A stretch of DNA of 64,000 nucleotides from Venturia oleaginea (taxonomy: Eukaryota; Ascomycota; Dothideomycetes; Venturiales; Venturiaceae), in the NCBI GenBank assembly GCA_013176395.1, contig JABMLP010000005.1, positions 1,426,001 through 1,490,000 on the forward strand, written 5' to 3'. Positions 12,419 through 23,619 of this stretch are shown piece by piece; the stretch's first letter is position 1; each line of letters begins with the position of its first letter. Made by a program: the position numbers and the translations under genes. The notes under the pieces are model-generated. The model worked only from the letters and a program-made list of their open reading frames with translations, was not told the DNA's origin and made no database searches.

Positions 12419-12948
12419 AGGGTGTCATATCCAAACCATCGACTTGAAACATGATCAATAGGAAGGACAGTCGGTGCTTTGGAGGAGGTTTCTAGGCGAC
12501 ACCAAGAACGTAAGTCTTTGAACCTTGGTTCTCAACAGACAATGGGTACATACCCAATGATACTTCTAGGCTCAAAAAATCTCCGAGAACCGTGATCTGT
12601 TCGAGCCGTATTCCAGAGCACACAGATAGTGTCGGTTCGGATGCGATTCATACATACCCAAACTAAAATCATCTTCACCTGCTATCAGCTCAAGTGTTGT
12701 ACATCTTCAGGGATGTTACGACACACAGATTTGCCTACTTATTGATTCCGTCCTTTTCCAAATAATCAACACATGAGCCTCAATCCCAACTCAAAAGCAA
12801 GCGAGCACTCAAATCAACTTCAAAAGATCAATACTTACCCCCAGCACCTGCGCCAGGAAAAGATCACAACAAGCAACAGTAAGTCCCCGACCTCAAGAGT
12901 CGAGCGACATAAAGAGCTGACCATCAGATCGAGACAATAAAAGACACC

Positions 12949-13332
12949 ATGACTCTCCCTCCAACAACCAAGTCCTCCAAAGCGTCACCACAAGCGACCT
13001 TCCTTACTCTCCCAGGCGAAATATGCCAAAAGATCCTCCGCGAAGCTTATTTCGCTTTTCCAATTTCAACTGCAGACAAGACGGACCAGATGCCTGAGCG
13101 ACTGGTGGAATGGGCACGAGAGATTTTAACACGCTTAAGTCCTACGTATTACTATTTACGACGCTACATCTCAGGGACTTGCTCTGGTTATCTAGATTCC
13201 GCCAATGTCTTCACCGCCAGCCTGAAGGGGGTGAGTCCAGATTTGGCCGAGGATGTGGACTACGTGGTTGGAAAGTTGCAATGGATAAAGGATCTGGAGG
13301 AGATTATCGAGGAAATGAAGAGATGGATATGA
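12949..13332 (+). CDS. ELRQ-family small protein, copy 9 (intact, 127 aa)
   Basis: Start at 12949 in a CACCATGA context, after a probable 5'-UTR intron (GTAAGT near 12880 to ATCAG near 12928). TFLTLPGEICQKILREAYFAF is the hallmark, with Cys for Arg-Gln context change. LKGVSPDLAEDVDYVVGKLQWIKDLEEII is the C-terminal motif. Ends at TGA 13330-13332, after which the phase stays informative (next entry). Function unknown; probably intracellular. Confidence 0.55.
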   Translation: MTLPPTTKSSKASPQATFLTLPGEICQKILREAYFAFPISTADKTDQMPERLVEWAREILTRLSPTYYYLRRYISGTCSGYLDSANVFTASLKGVSPDLAEDVDYVVGKLQWIKDLEEIIEEMKRWI

Positions 13333-13662
13333 TCGGCTGAGAGGCTCAACGGTGCGCTGGAACTGAGGAGACTCGTTGGCAAATTAGCCACTCATTGGCA
13401 AGGATACTTCAAGAATATTCCTGAAAAATTTCTGGAAATTTAGTCGGTTCGCCTCCACAATATGGTGGAGTTGTTAGCTGAAGGTCTCAACTCGCCGTAC
13501 TATCCTGCCCACACTCTCCTCTCTGATTTGCTCAATAACTCAAAGAAATGGACCAATATCCTGAAGCAAGTCCATGGGAATATTGAAGAGGATGTCGAGT
13601 ATATCACGAGGATATTAGAATGGATCGTGGGCGCCAGAAAGGTCATTAAGCAGGATTATTGA
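13333..13662 (+). pseudogene. In-frame second ELRQ C-terminal domain after copy 9
   Basis: In the same phase as copy 9, beyond its TGA, the sequence reads on through one TAG (about 13441) into KKWTNILKQVHGNIEEDVEYITRILEWI, a second copy of the W..H..I..DVEY..W motif, ending at 13662. Either copy 9 once encoded a longer two-repeat protein, or a partial tandem copy lies here in phase. Alone it lacks the FLTLP block. Confidence 0.4.
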
Positions 13663-14393
13663 GCTTCTTTCACGTGTGATGTGTTTCTGAGTATCAAGGG
13701 GAGCAAGCAGTATTAGGAGCAAAGGTAGAGGATTAATGGTCATGTCAAGAGAGCCCGCGGTGCTGAGTCGGGTTCAGAGTGGATCTGCATTGCCATGGGT
13801 ATCATCAGATGCCATTGGAGATTAGGATGGATACATACCAAATGAAACAGTCCTGACCCTTCATCCTGAGCCATTGCCATCTTCTGCGCTACGTTCCCAT
13901 TGAACTTCGATCACCTGACACCGGTGCTTTACGTGCTCTCTTAATGACCGACAAAGAGAAAATCTCACCTTTTGTAGCATAAGCAGAGTAAGACTATCAA
14001 GCAAAGCAACCACCGACTCAAGGAGAGAATTTCGTCATTTCCTCAAGTCCCACGCGTGTATTCTACAGAACGTCGCAGTAGACTCAGAATCGCCTAAATG
14101 GGACTGGGAGAGAATCAAAAATATGCTGAGCGCCTTCAGTCGGTTGTTTTGCTTGATAGTCTTAGCACGTGATGGTGCTTGATGATGGCCCACATTCGGT
14201 TAACGCACTGCAAGTGATGTAATATCAGCTCACATCACCTAGCTTCAATCTCCGAAAAGGACACTCCACGTCATCACTAACTCACCTTACTCGCTCTCTT
14301 GTCCGCGCCTAGCAAGCGCGCAGCGTATCTAGCAGGCAAGTTGAGCAGCAACTCACGACATAGAAGAAAGCCTAACTTGCTCATTCAAAAGAA
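13663..14393. other. Intergenic region between ELRQ copies 9 and 10
   Basis: No gene recognised. Presumed promoter of copy 10 at the right end. Confidence 0.35.
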
Positions 14394-14684
14394 ATGGCCA
14401 AGCCTCAAAAATGCAAACCGGCCTCCTTCCTCACCCTCCCTTCCGAGCTCCGTCAACAAATCATCTTCTACGCCTTTCAAGAGTCCGACTTCCCATGCGC
14501 AAACCACACTGTCTGTCACCACTCCTGCCCCTACGAATGCACCAGGAGAATCAACGCTTGGAGTGAGACTCTGCGAGAGACACACCGCGAGATACATGAC
14601 GACGTCGAATATGTCATCAGAAAGGCAGATTGGGTTGCAGAGATTGCGAGATCCAAGAAGCGCGCCGGGACTGTGTCATTCTAA
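14394..14684 (+). CDS. ELRQ-family small protein, copy 10 (intact, 96 aa)
   Basis: Compact, textbook member: Lys-rich start, SFLTLPSELRQQIIFYAFQESD, a short cysteine-containing linker (CHHSCPYEC), then NAWSETLRETHREIHDDVEYVIRKADWV. Start chosen at the ATG at 14394 (GAAATGG). No signal peptide. Open frame with all hallmarks makes this, with copies 3 and 9, the best candidate for a functional gene of the array. Confidence 0.6.
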   Translation: MAKPQKCKPASFLTLPSELRQQIIFYAFQESDFPCANHTVCHHSCPYECTRRINAWSETLRETHREIHDDVEYVIRKADWVAEIARSKKRAGTVSF

Positions 14685-15354
14685 AGTTCTCTCCCAAGTG
14701 CATTCCGGCAGTCTGTGACGTCGGTCGTGTCATCAGCAAGCCAGACCGAGTTAGAGAGATCGAGAGGTCGAGGAGAAAGACCTCGTCATCGGACTGTGTC
14801 TTTCTCAGGCTCACTTTCAAATTCGCTCTAGCCAGTTGAAAGGCTATGGAAAGAGAGAATATCCAGAATCTTAGTGTGCATTTACCGTGGATATAGTGAA
14901 ACACTCTGGCTAGGGTGGAATATTGTCCGGTGGATGTATAATAATGGCTCCTAGACCTAGAAATTAGAAGTCCCAAGTTGTCCATTTCATTTGGCATGTT
15001 CATGGTGCTCGTGTACCCACCCTTGAACGGAATCAAGTCGTCCGTGATCGTTTGATTTGCTAAGCCATGATGTACTCTTACTGCCCAAAAGGCAAATGCA
15101 CCCCGTGTGTGATGTAGGTATCATTGTGAAATGAGAGAGAATTTGTTGCTGGAGTCGTATATAGCGTCATCTTGACCTGTTTCGGCCCTCCGAAAGCAGC
15201 AGGGAGGGCAACACGCCAGGGCATATCTATAAATATTTGATCATCTGGAGCCTCTCAGCATCTCAGCCCTAGACGAACGACATCTCCGACAGGAAAGGGT
15301 GAGCACTCGCCACAGTCTGATACTAAGGGAAAAACTAACAGATCGACAGCCAGA
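14685..15354. other. Intergenic region between ELRQ copies 10 and 11
   Basis: No gene recognised. A probable 5'-UTR intron of copy 11 ends at about 15350 (CTAACAGATCGACAG). Confidence 0.35.
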
Positions 15355-15988
15355 ATGTCTCACCTCGATCAGGCGCCACACGACAGCTCGTCCATGACGA
15401 TCAACAAGCCCAAGAAGATCGACCACCCCGAGGGAGTCAATGGGCCAGAAAAACCCAATGGATCTGGAAAGACCATCAAACTGGAGAATGCTAAGGAAAT
15501 CGAGAAGCCCTACGGGCGCGAAAAGACCGGCGAAACCGAGAAAGCCAATCCTGCATGCTCATTTCTCACACTCCCGCACGAGGTCCGACAGAAGATCATC
15601 TTGGAAATTTACGTCCACTTTCCTCACCCGAGTTCCACAATTTCGCGCACATCCTGACGGCTTCAAGAAAGAGTGGTATCAAGACCTATATTGTCCCTGT
15701 GATGATGAGACCCTCGCCGATGCCAGAACTTGGACTGCGAAACTTCAGAACGTCCATGCTGACAGGGCTGCAGATGTTGACTACGTGGTTGAAAGTTTTA
15801 GCTGGAAGGTCTTCGAGGTCTGGGATGGGCGGTGGAAACTGAAGGGCAACACAACCCCCTTCGTTGTTCCTAGGACGTCGCTGCATAGCAATTCTTCTAA
15901 TGATCGCGAGTGGTATTGGTATGGTCCAGCACAGTCAGAGGAGTGGATCTGCGACCGACGCATGGCCGCCTTCCACGAAAAGACGTGA
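15355..15988 (+). pseudogene. ELRQ-family member, copy 11, frameshifted
   Basis: ATG at 15355 begins a long Lys/Glu/Pro-rich leader (about 68 residues), then SFLTLPHEVRQKIILEIYVHF. The frame stops at 15657. One base out of phase, from about 15640, the sequence continues as DGFKKEWYQDLY and WTAKLQNVHADRAADVDYVVESFSW to 15988, with the C-terminal motif intact. No plausible intron bridges the two frames, so a single indel is likely. A sequencing error would make it a full gene of about 210 residues. Confidence 0.5.
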
Positions 15989-16084
15989 TGGAGCAGGAGG
16001 AAGAACTTATGGCGGTCATTTGTGGTAAATGGCAGCAGTGGTAGCATGGGTCTAGAGTGCAGTCAAGATTCCAGAGCAAATCGA

Positions 16085-17405
16085 TCATAACTTTCTGGTC
16101 TTCCTAGCGAGCCAGAAACTTGGTCGATAGGCCGCATGCCACATACTGCGTTGGTTTGTTATGTAGCCACTCTCTCTATTCATGACCTCGTGCTTCTCTA
16201 TCGTGAACCCCGTTGATTCGACCAGCAGGAGAACCTCGTCTTCAGTCAACTCCACGGACCCAGGTTCAGCAATTCCTGTATCGCGCAAGCTTGTCGCCGT
16301 CGCATTTGGGCCAGTTTGCGATCGGGAGTCCTCGCTGCCATCAAAGTGCCATTTCAAGGGTCCAAGATTGACCCAGATGCCGCCATTTTTGAGGCAGTTG
16401 TGGACGGAAGTGATGTATCTGATCAAGTTCGGCGCAGTATCGATGAAGAAGACGGTGGTCACTGCATCAAACATGGCAGCATGCTCTTCCTCCGAGTACG
16501 CGACACAGAAGTCTGCGCTGGAGTATGACAATCGACTGAAAGGGTGCACCGGTTCCAGGTCTGAGGAAGTGCTCTCTTGTTCTGCGAGTTGAGTTTGCCA
16601 TGCCTTTTCGAGCTCCACGCCGGGATTGATATCCGGAACCAGCACCTTCTGGAATTGGTCAGCTCTGGTGAGATGATTCGAAAACTCGTGTACAAATGGA
16701 TACAGTTCAAACTCCTCTGCTTTCTGGGTGAAGTTGAGAATGTGGTTTGATGTGAGGATTTGATGATAAGAGATCTCATTTCCTTCCACTCCATACCCAT
16801 GGTAACAAAGTTCGAGCACCAGGCGACCAAGCCCAGCACCAGGAACAAGGACTTTGAGGTGGTTCCGCTGAACGAGAGTGGGGTGTTCTGCGTTCAGAGC
16901 TTGGATGACAGGGGTAAAGCAGGCCTCTCTTTCCGAAGCGCCTTCGGCGCTCCACTCTCGAAAAAGCTGTCTCAAGGTGCTGTGTGTTTTCTCTTGATTT
17001 TGAGGAAGTACTGGTCCCTGCCAATCCGGCTTGGAGTCACCGTCACTCTCTTCGACTTCTGCATAAGCAATCCCGGACTGAAGAATGGATTCAGCAATGT
17101 CAGCATTCTTGTCAATAGCATCGTCTACTGCAGAGAGTGTGTCAAGAACGTTGAACGGTGGTTTTGATAACTTCTGCCAATGTGCTTGGGGCATGGCGTA
17201 GAATGCTTGCCGCCGCTTGTGGGTGAAGTGGAAGTGTGCTTGATCACGATAGCGGCTAGACGGTTCAGCAATGCAATCCTGCTTAATCTTTCATTGATGA
17301 GACGTACTGAAAGGAATTGAGGATACCATAGATGTGTTGCCTCTCCTCAGCGTCATGCAGGGGACTGACTTCTCCTTGATCATCCGTTGCACTGGTCGAT
17401 GCCAT
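16085..17405 (-). CDS. Carnosine N-methyltransferase (N2227 family)
   Basis: SAM-dependent methyltransferase of the N2227/carnosine N-methyltransferase family; the family methylates histidine-containing dipeptides. Exon 1 17405-17308, intron 17256-17307 (GTACGT..GCTGAAC..CTAG), exon 2 17255-16085, 422 residues. The N-terminus has HRYRDQAHFHFTHKRRQAFY, typical of the family's first helix, then MPQAHWQKL. The SAM loop VLVPGAGLGRL is at about residues 168-178, and GYGVEGNEIS follows as motif II. FFIDTAPNLIRYI and NGGIWVNLGPLKWH are further family signatures. Intact, with usual family length. It shares a 371-bp divergent promoter with the PAC4-like gene. Confidence 0.85.
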
Positions 17406-17776
17406 TAAGACAAACGGTTAGCACCCGAGTAATATTTTCAGCTAGCTAAAGAGTCCGTTTGTATGCACTTGTTCTGATTCAAAAGTCGAATTTGGACGTA
17501 TGGAAATGCCGTTCTGTTTTCGGGCAGGATCCGAAGCTGCTGAGTGCGGAATACTGAAGACGTCTGGCTTTGAAGATTCTTGTGATTCAAAGAGAATAAC
17601 AAACGAATGAAAATGAGTGACAAGTCGATGGAAGACAGTGTAGGGGATCATCAAGAGAAAGATAGGTTAGCTACTGCACTAAGGGTCTCCCTATTCGTCA
17701 CCTCCCCACCTCCAACCTCGACCTCTCAAAACAGCAATCAACCAAGCATCAAATACTGTTCCAAACTCTCTTCACC

Positions 17777-18328
17777 ATGGCAGACCAACTCACAAACGGT
17801 ACACCGGTGCCATTCAAACCAGTCTCCCTCTCAATTCCTCTCCCGCACGCACCCACAACAAAAATTTCCCTCAAACTCACCCTCGAATCGCATCACACCC
17901 TCCTCTTCCTCACAGCCTCAGCTTCCGACTCACCCTCCGCCCTATGCTCCCTGGGCAGCTTCGTCTACGCTTTACCCAACCGTCTCAACCCATCACAACC
18001 TCTCTCCACCCCACTCTACTCCATGGGCGATACCTTGGACTTTGCGACGCGGATGGCCAAGCTATTGGCGAAAAAGATAGGTGTGCCTTGTTATGTCGGC
18101 AACAGTATGAGCTTTGCAGGGATGGGGCGAGGTGGTGATGTTGAGGAGGAGATGGAGGGCTTCAGGCTTGTGGTCAAGGTGGTTATGGGAGAAGTTGAGA
18201 AGGCGGGCTTGATGAATGGAGGCTTGATGAATGGAGGCTTGATGAATGGAGGCTTGATGAATGGAGGCTTGATGAATGGAGGCTTGATGAATGGAGGAGT
18301 GGAGGGGTTGAATTTGGGAGAGACTTGA
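17777..18328 (+). CDS. Proteasome assembly chaperone 4-like protein
   Basis: 183 residues, one exon, ATG at 17777 (CACCATGG). The pattern of a beta-rich N-terminal half, SLGSFVYALPNR, TLDFATRMAKLLAKKIGVPCYVGNSMSF and a C-terminal helix fits the PAC4 family (small cytosolic chaperones of 20S proteasome alpha-ring assembly). The assignment rests on pattern recognition only. The C-terminus carries six perfect GLMNG repeats, encoded by a 15-bp minisatellite, that are foreign to the family. Divergent from the methyltransferase gene. Confidence 0.6.
   Translation: MADQLTNGTPVPFKPVSLSIPLPHAPTTKISLKLTLESHHTLLFLTASASDSPSALCSLGSFVYALPNRLNPSQPLSTPLYSMGDTLDFATRMAKLLAKKIGVPCYVGNSMSFAGMGRGGDVEEEMEGFRLVVKVVMGEVEKAGLMNGGLMNGGLMNGGLMNGGLMNGGLMNGGVEGLNLGET
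18206..18295 (+). repeat. 15-bp minisatellite, six perfect units, inside the PAC4-like gene
   Basis: Unit GGCTTGATGAATGGA repeated six times without mismatch, encoding GLMNG. A length multiple of three means copy-number changes keep the frame. Confidence 0.95.
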
Positions 18329-18900
18329 AGGTTGTACGATTTGGAGCGGCATCACCATACATCATAGATCATCAGATCAATAGGCGAAGCCACGGTGGCT
18401 TGAGATGGAGCGGACAGGCAGACAGATTTGGAATTGCTTCATTTCGTGGTCGGGATGAGACGCAGCTCGACTCGACGACATTGGGGACTCGTCGTGGAGT
18501 GAGGATATCTTGGAGACAAGATTGCACATATTTTGATGGATTGTCACCTCAAGATTGGCATTTCAGTGCAATGGTCAGTTGCCCCGTATCCAGCGTTGGA
18601 CAACTGGCTTCGAATCGTTAGAGACGTGAGCTCAGTCACAATCACTCCCTTTTGCTAGCACTACAATTTAGCAACCCTGAAGAGGTGCAGAAATTTCTGC
18701 TCCCTCGACTTCGGCTAGAGGGCCTGTAATGCAGATGGATGGCGATATTTGCGAATAAGAATTAAGAGTCCACTCTCTGCAGTCTTTCTGACCACATCAC
18801 GTCACTAGGCTTGGCATAGCATCTACATTTCTCGAACGCGAACCTCATTCTCACCTTCACCTTCACCTTCACCGTCACCTTTATCTCCACCTCACATACC
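18329..18900. other. Intergenic region upstream of the BTB gene
   Basis: No gene recognised. A short CACCTT-type repeat (about 18853-18895) lies just upstream of the BTB start and may be leader sequence. Confidence 0.35.
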
Positions 18901-19763
18901 ATGTCGACGAGCGGCGCCATTATGGCAACCTTTCAAGTTGGACTGCGTCAGTAAGTTACTCATGTCCCGTCCGCCTTTCTGAGTGACTACTGACTCCATG
19001 CAGCAGTCTGGACACCAAAGAGCATGCCGACTTGGTTCTCTACTGTGAAGATGGAACGACCTTCAAAGTACACAAAGTGATCCTCGCTGGTCAATCTGAG
19101 TTCTTCCGCAAAGCCCTCAAACCTGGCATTTTCAAGGTACGACTGTCGCATCTCTCGTCTGCAAGCGAACCGACGAGCTTATTAATTTTATAGGAGGGGA
19201 ACTCAGGACGCGTTGACCTCACCATCGGCGACTCTACAGTCATCGGCTTGATGGTCAATTTTATGTACTGCTTTGACTACGACGAGAAATCCTACCCTGA
19301 AGGGCCCCTTCTCGCCAATGCCAAAATCCACGAGGTAGCCGAATTTTACGTCATGCCACATCTGAAAGCTCTTGCTGCTACCAAATTTCTACTCGCCATG
19401 GCAAATAAAACCAAATGGAAGCCTAAGGACTTCCTCGCAGCTGCTACCGTGTTCTATGCCGCGCCAAATATCGACACTACAGTCAGATGCTCTGTTATCT
19501 CCGCCGTCTTTGACAATCACAAAGTCTTGGTCGACGATTCAGGATTTAAAGACCTTCTCTCTAAGACGCCCGAGCTTGGTAAGGACTTGGCCTTGTCTAT
19601 GCTGCCTGCCTTCGGCAAATTGCACCAAGCTGCAGGATACCTTGTACTTCAATACTCGTGTCTCCGATGCACTTCTATGTGGTCTTATTCTGGTCCAACG
19701 ATCTCTGGTCTTCCTGCCTGCCCGCTTTGTCGAAGCGGAAACACCAGTAGGGTTTCTGGGTGA
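18901..19763 (+). CDS. BTB/POZ domain protein
   Basis: Exons 18901-18950, 19004-19136 and 19194-19763; introns 18951-19003 and 19137-19193. Product 250 residues. HADLVLYCEDGTTFKVHKVILAGQSEFFRKALKPG is the BTB core (residues about 22-56), followed by VIGLMVNFMYCFDYDE and AEFYVMPHLKALAATKF. The C-terminus has CLRC and CPLC pairs about 20 residues apart, possibly a small zinc site. BTB proteins of this fungal type are often expanded families; partners (for example Cullin-3) cannot be inferred here. Intact, with two decayed relatives nearby. Confidence 0.8.
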
Positions 19764-20017
19764 ACTATTTCATGATACAAATTCGGGGGGATGCATCTGT
19801 GGCAAATATCTCATTCGTGGATGAGACGCATCAACGCGGAGTTGAAAACAGCAACTGTGCCATTGCCCCACACCAAAATTGGAACAATGCTATAGTCTGC
19901 AATTTGTTCAATATGCTCTTACACGTGCAGGTAACGCACTGGTAACTCCCGTTCATACCGTGCTGCATAAGAGCAAAAGGACACTTCTTATCGCTTCAGC
20001 TCGTTACTAACATCGCC

Positions 20018-20830
20018 ATGTCTGATGAATAGATCAAAGTGCTTCAAGCAGGCCTGCTTTAGTAAGTGCTCGCCCCCAAGAAGTTGTTGCGTCCCAAACA
20101 CCAATCGTCTTTTATCAGTATGCTCACAACCGAAGCGCACTCCGATCTAATTATACATTGCGAAGACGGAAGGACTTTCAATATCCACAAAGCTGTTATG
20201 TGCGCACAATCTAATTTCTTCAGAGCTGCCTGCAAACCAGAACGTCGGAGGGTAAGCCTCTACAATGCTCAGTGTCACAACGAGACTGTTGACCCTCTCC
20301 CTTCCTCACGATGGCTGTTTTGGCAAGAAACTGCCCAACCTCGTATGGATATCGATTAATCTCTTATCTAATTCTCGTGATATCCAGCCACATCTAACAC
20401 CTGACAAGAAAGCGAAGAAAAAAACCTCGTCCACTGTGCTATCGGCTCATCCCCCACCATCAGATTAATGCTCAATTACATCTACACCCTCGACTACCCG
20501 ATGCCTTCTCACCAGATGGGCCCTTCCTCTGTAACGCCTAAATTCCCGAAGTAGCAGATTATCACCATACGCCGCCCTTTCAAAATCTAGCCGCTTCTAA
20601 TTTCGCTCCTACTGCTGAATACCAATAGCCTATCAATGACTTTCTGGACGCCTTTTCAATCATTGATTCTTCAACTTCTTCTTCTTCTTCTTCTTTCAGT
20701 CTTTTGAGACCGGTGACTACTAATATTGCGATCAAGAATCAGGATATTCTAATTTCTGTTCCTACCTTTTTGAGGATGGCCAAGGATATTCCGCGCTCAG
20801 GGAAGGATTTGACCGATTTCTCAAGTAAGT
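20018..20830 (+). pseudogene. Decayed BTB/POZ gene
   Basis: Same exon layout as the intact BTB gene: short first exon at 20018 with an in-frame TAG after four codons, then intron GTAAGT..ATCAG. Next comes HSDLIIHCEDGRTFNIHKAVMCAQSNFFRAACKP, a GTAAGC donor at about 20251, and SPTIRLMLNYIYTLDYP in a later exon. Frameshifts (near 20550) and further stops follow, with recognisable pieces to about 20820. Not able to encode a full protein. Confidence 0.6.
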
Positions 20831-21617
20831 TGATGCTAAGAGGCGGCTGGTCCGGTTTGGTTGAAGTGTATGTATTGTAGAGGATATGGACCGTAGGGAG
20901 TTTGATACAATGTGAGGCTGCGACTTGTTCTGGGCATCTGAAATTTGCCCTCAGTGGTGGCGAGGAGGAGTGGGGAAAAGAAGGGCGGTATGGTGCAATA
21001 TGAAATATCGTGCGCGTAGCTGAGGAGAGTATCGACTCCAGAGGTGCAGGATTGGCATCCAATCAACCGACGGCCTCGTCTTCTTCGGTTCTGAATGAAT
21101 TGCCTTGTACACGAGAAATCCTTGTACCCATTGCATATGAGCTGCAGAGACCGGAATATTGATTGATACTGGCATAACCTTACTAGCGAAGGACCGATCA
21201 GAAAAGACTGAGAGCCCTTTAAGAGGACTCGAGTGCTCTTAGTTCTGTGGCCGTATATTAAAGTTGCTCTGGTGTGTCAATGTTACAGACCAGTCTGGTC
21301 TTACATTTGGAAGGGTGGATGTAAAGATATTCCCGAGCTGGTATCCAGGCAATTGTAGACCGGGACGATTTGAAAGTGTATTTGTGACGAAATGACATCG
21401 CGAGATGCTGTTTGTGGTGGAAATCGGATATGGCCAGCCCATCAGTTTCTCCCTTCAAATGGCCAGGGTCGTTATTTCACCCGAGCGGATTCCGCAAGTC
21501 AGAATGAGAAATCTAGAATTGGTATCGAGAAGTTTTTGTACATGGGAATATTAGCAAGTCTGTGCGAAGAAAGGCATATCCCTCCGTCTGGTAAGGTGCC
21601 CTTCCTTCGCCACAACG
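20831..21617. other. Intergenic region, nothing recognised
   Basis: Only short chance ORFs on both strands. Confidence 0.35.
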
Positions 21618-22694
21618 TCAACCCGTACGTGGTTCGCCCCTGATCACCCCATCATTGCTGACACGTTTTCCGGCTTTGACAGATTTCCCACTTACAATGG
21701 TTTTTCCACTCAATACGGGTGAAACTGGCGATACTGGAAAGTCCTTTGATGGGACTGCTGGCGGTACCGGAGATGGCGCTAATCTCGAGTCGCGAACATT
21801 TGAGGGTTCCTGCCGTCCTGATAGCGGCAGTCTTGAATCGCGTTTCGTAGACATCTCTGTCCATCCCGCTTCGGGCTCTGAAGTTCGCGTCGGAGCTTCG
21901 GTCGGTAGTTCGAAATGTGTGACTTCGCGAATGAACGGCATCGGTGCTGGTTTCGAGGGCTCGGGAGCTTTTGCCATGGGCATATTCTGCATCGCTACGT
22001 CTTTTTCCCAATCATCAGATGGTTTCGGTGTCGTGGCTGTGAGTGGTGAATCACCTTTCCTGTCTTTCCTTACGCCGCTTGGCCATCCTCCCTTCCTCCT
22101 TCTCCACCAGAAGAAGGCGAACGCGAGTATTATGAAGAACACAATCCCTGCAAGGACGCTGCCAGCAGTCGCTGCTGCGCTTGTTTGTTTGGAGCCGCGG
22201 CCGGAGGATGGGGAGGAATCGTCGGGATCGGGGTCTAGGGATTGAGGTCAGCTTCGTCCAAGATTCTGAGTAGATTCACAAACCAGACGATGCAATTGGC
22301 TGAAGAATGGTGGCATTTGCAACTGTGAAGTACGAGCTCCACAGTATGAATGGATCGAGTTTCCACGAATGACACGCATGCCGATGGACTGAGGGTCGCA
22401 ACAGAAGTAACCTAAACTGTTAAAGGATTCCTACCCTGGAGTGTCATCTTGCTCACCTGCGTTGTCGTAGAGCGTATATGATTTATTGGCACATACTGGC
22501 GTGCCGATATATTTGTTGAGGCATACTGAGAAGGAACTGCTGCTATCACAGCATACTCTGTCGTAGTCATTCGATTGACAAGTACTTGCGGCAGGACAAC
22601 ACCACTTGTGAGTGCCGTCGAAGGTATTACCACATTCAGTCGAAGCTGTGCAGTTGCCTTCCTGGCGGGACGCGAATCCATACGGTTGAGCCAT
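21618..22694 (-). CDS. Cysteine-rich single-pass membrane protein, 5' end uncertain
   Basis: Minus-strand exons read as about 22694-22460 (NCTASTECGNTF..HKWCCPAASTCQS..RVCC), 22414-22295 (YFCCDPQSIGMR) and 22249-21618. The intervening introns are of about 45 bp (GTGAGC..TTTAG and GTGAAT..CCTAG). The last exon has a hydrophobic helix (AGSVLAGIVFFIILAFAFFWW) with a basic stop-transfer RRRKGG, then a Pro/Ser-rich tail of about 165 residues. This is a common fungal plan: cysteine-rich ectodomain, one helix and a disordered cytosolic tail. A signal peptide is expected, but no upstream exon is convincing; the exon at 22694 begins right after a TTTTGCTAG acceptor. One candidate first exon starts at about 22918 with a GTGAGT donor. 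Confidence 0.55.
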
Positions 22695-22918
22695 CTAGCA
22701 AAATGTTATGGTCGAAACCTAAGTGTATGTTGTCACAAAACGAGCAAAAAAAGTGTTTCGAGTGTCAGGAGCCAGAGACCAGCAGGACTAGTGAGTTTGG
22801 TCTAAGATGAGGCTATCTCTTCAGGAGTAGATCCCTTGTACGGCCAACTCGCCGTTGTTACATCTTTCGCCTTGAGACTCACAGCCAAGACGCGGATGCT
22901 CCGGCAGAAACAACTCAT

Positions 22919-23600
22919 CTTCTAGGGTGGGGAGCGACAACTGGTGGGCTATTTGACGATATCCCATGGCGTTGGTTCAGGCTATGTCTCGTTGTGCGGA
23001 TTTCCCTGGCGTTTCCCCATATCTCCGCAGCAGTTCAGGGTACATAAATGTAACGCTCATGCTCAGTGTTTCGAGAGAATCCACTGATGCGGACGCTTCA
23101 AGCAAGCGCGCCGATAAATTGCAGGTGTATGGTGTTGTTGACCGATGGAATGGGGTTGGAGGTTGAAGTTCGGTCCCCTAGAGTTTGCCCTCGGGAGGCC
23201 GCATAGCTGAGCGATCTCGGCAAGAAAGCCGTTCTCGACTCAATACCAGCATGCTTAAAATAGATAGCCCTATCATATATATACGCCTAACGCCATATAA
23301 CAAGATGGAAGTTCACCACTGCTTCAGCGTCTCGTAGCTTTTTTTCTTTCTCTTTTTCTTTTTTTTTCTTCTGGTCATTCACGTGTCTTCAGCCTCGCCA
23401 GCCTCGCATCTCCGTATATATAAAGAAGGTTCACTACCGACAAAGAGGACGCTGAGAGTTTCTCGGTCTCTATAGCACATAGTTGATAACGCGAGGAGTT
23501 GGGTAGTAAGAAACTTGATATTGTTGCTCTTTCAGTTGGCTTAGGATAAACACCAATAATACCCGTCGAACTCTTCTTAGTTTGGAAGCCAAAGGCTTGC
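22919..23600. other. Region with a TATA-like site and a T-rich tract
   Basis: TATATATA at about 23276-23284 could serve the minus-strand membrane-protein gene. A 35-bp T/C tract is at 23338-23372. No gene recognised. Confidence 0.3.
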
Positions 23601-23619
23601 TAGACGCATCTAAAATCTC

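Noticed and set aside
21655..22245. 196-codon plus-strand ORF
   Set aside because: Antisense to the cytoplasmic tail and helix of the cysteine-rich membrane protein, which has the better domain logic.
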